DNA of 64,000 bases from Diphasiastrum complanatum (lineage: Eukaryota > Streptophyta > Lycopodiopsida > Lycopodiales > Lycopodiaceae). Each line of letters opens with the position of its first letter. Positions within the stretch are counted from its first letter, which is position 1. The notes below the pieces were generated by a model. The model worked only from the letters and a program-made list of their open reading frames with translations, was not told the DNA's origin and did no database searches. The stretch lies in the NCBI GenBank assembly GCA_029204225.1, contig CM055108.1, positions 4,652,735 through 4,716,734 of the forward strand, written 5' to 3'. The position numbers and the translations under genes are program-made. Positions 63,518 to 64,000 of this stretch are shown here, piece after piece.

Positions 63518-63997
63518 CTACTGGATGTATAGATTTGCATGCTTTTTGAAATTTTTTACAATCCGTCGATTTTGTATTATGACGACTTTGGATTCTTTTG
63601 TAAAACCATTGGAATTGGAAAAGTTGCAGTATATAGCTGTTTTTTGTGCTAGTCCCGCCATGTTGTGTACTTTTATGAAATGCCGCTCTTGCTTGCCAAT
63701 GAGATTTTTCCATTCCTTGCGATGACCATATGCTAAGACTTCCACTATTTCTTGTAAAGAATGTCGAATGATGTCATAATATGTGCTGCATGTCATAAAA
63801 ACACAATCTAAATCAGTACCAAAAGTATTTAATTTAATTGCACATATTTGTCTATGGTAGTGTAAAATCAAAATCTTACCATATAATGTGTTATATGATC
63901 AAACCCCATGCACTCTGAACTGCATCCACAAATTCATTGGTTGTAAACATTGAACATCAGTATTTGAAAATTTATCTTTTCTCAAGTATTTCACCAT
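63518..63997 (-). CDS. Unrecognised ORF, 160 codons with one TGA
   Basis: Begins at ATG 63995-63997 (MVKYLRKDKF) near the right edge and ends at 63518. One in-frame TGA (63899-63901, after FRVHGV) breaks it; without it the protein is Lys/Asn/Ile-rich, with a Cys-containing middle (CVFMTCSTYYDIIRHSL) and a basic C terminus. It converges on the plus-strand candidate, with 67 bp between the stops. The gene may extend beyond the window. No family recognised. Confidence 0.3.
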
Positions 63998-64000
63998 GTT

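Noticed and set aside
62796-63997. Naming the right-edge genes as an endogenous virus
   Set aside because: The AT-rich convergent layout recalls some viral insertions, but no diagnostic motif was recognised, so no assignment is made.

Overview
The window is nuclear DNA of a land plant, most likely an angiosperm. It holds one clear host gene, a minus-strand spliced gene for a chloroplast thylakoidal processing peptidase (2.3-5.9 kb), and is otherwise dominated by nested, mutually disrupting LTR retrotransposons of both plant superfamilies (Ty1/Copia and Ty3/Gypsy). Long AT-rich stretches, dinucleotide microsatellites of up to about 137 bp, interrupted polyproteins and the tRNA-iMet and tRNA-Asp type primer-binding sites all fit a transposon-rich plant chromosome. 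Nothing bacterial or organellar was seen.

Layout. 1-6.2 kb: peptidase gene, five exons visible, terminal exon not found. 6.6-12.7 kb: a decayed Ty3 gag joined to an LTR, and a second LTR of the same family in opposite orientation 2.1 kb away, forming a large inverted repeat. 13.1-16.1 kb: two minus-strand Copia integrase fragments and a Copia LTR remnant. 16.1-19.6 kb: mostly unassigned AT-rich DNA with one unrecognised 145-codon ORF. 19,627-31,503: the best-preserved element, an 11.9 kb minus-strand Ty3/Gypsy retrotransposon with two LTRs, matching 5 bp target duplications (AAATG), a tRNA-Asp type primer site and polypurine tract. It has gag, RT/RNase H and integrase, plus a long third ORF (ORF3) with a coiled coil downstream of integrase. 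Its own protease and RT front half are missing from the proper place and lie instead, inverted and circularly permuted, inside ORF3.

31.5-35.8 kb: a plus-strand Copia element whose RT/RNase H core is replaced by an unrelated coding-like segment. 35.9-39.8 kb: a second, plus-strand copy of the integrase-ORF3 end of the Gypsy family. 39.8-43 kb: a Copia deletion derivative that kept an uninterrupted 498-codon RT-RNase H ORF. 43-53.6 kb: Copia pieces in both orientations, a Gypsy LTR-leader-LTR derivative, several microsatellites, and a fragment resembling the DUF4216 region of CACTA (En/Spm) transposons. 53.6-55.3 kb: a minisatellite and a Ty3 gag. 55.3-57.7 kb: minus-strand Copia gag to RT. 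57.7-62.5 kb: a plus-strand Ty3 element of another family (LTR, primer site, gag, protease) that passes directly into a coiled-coil ORF. 62.4-64 kb: three unrecognised coding-like regions on both strands, one with a plausible 85 bp intron.

Apart from the peptidase and possibly the genes at the right end, almost every reading frame is retroelement debris with in-frame stops and frameshifts. The most unusual signals are the ORF3 protein in Ty3 elements, the circularly permuted protease/RT cassette, the foreign segment inside a Copia polyprotein, and CAG-to-TAG stop codons that suggest methylation-driven decay. All identifications are by eye; no database search was possible.
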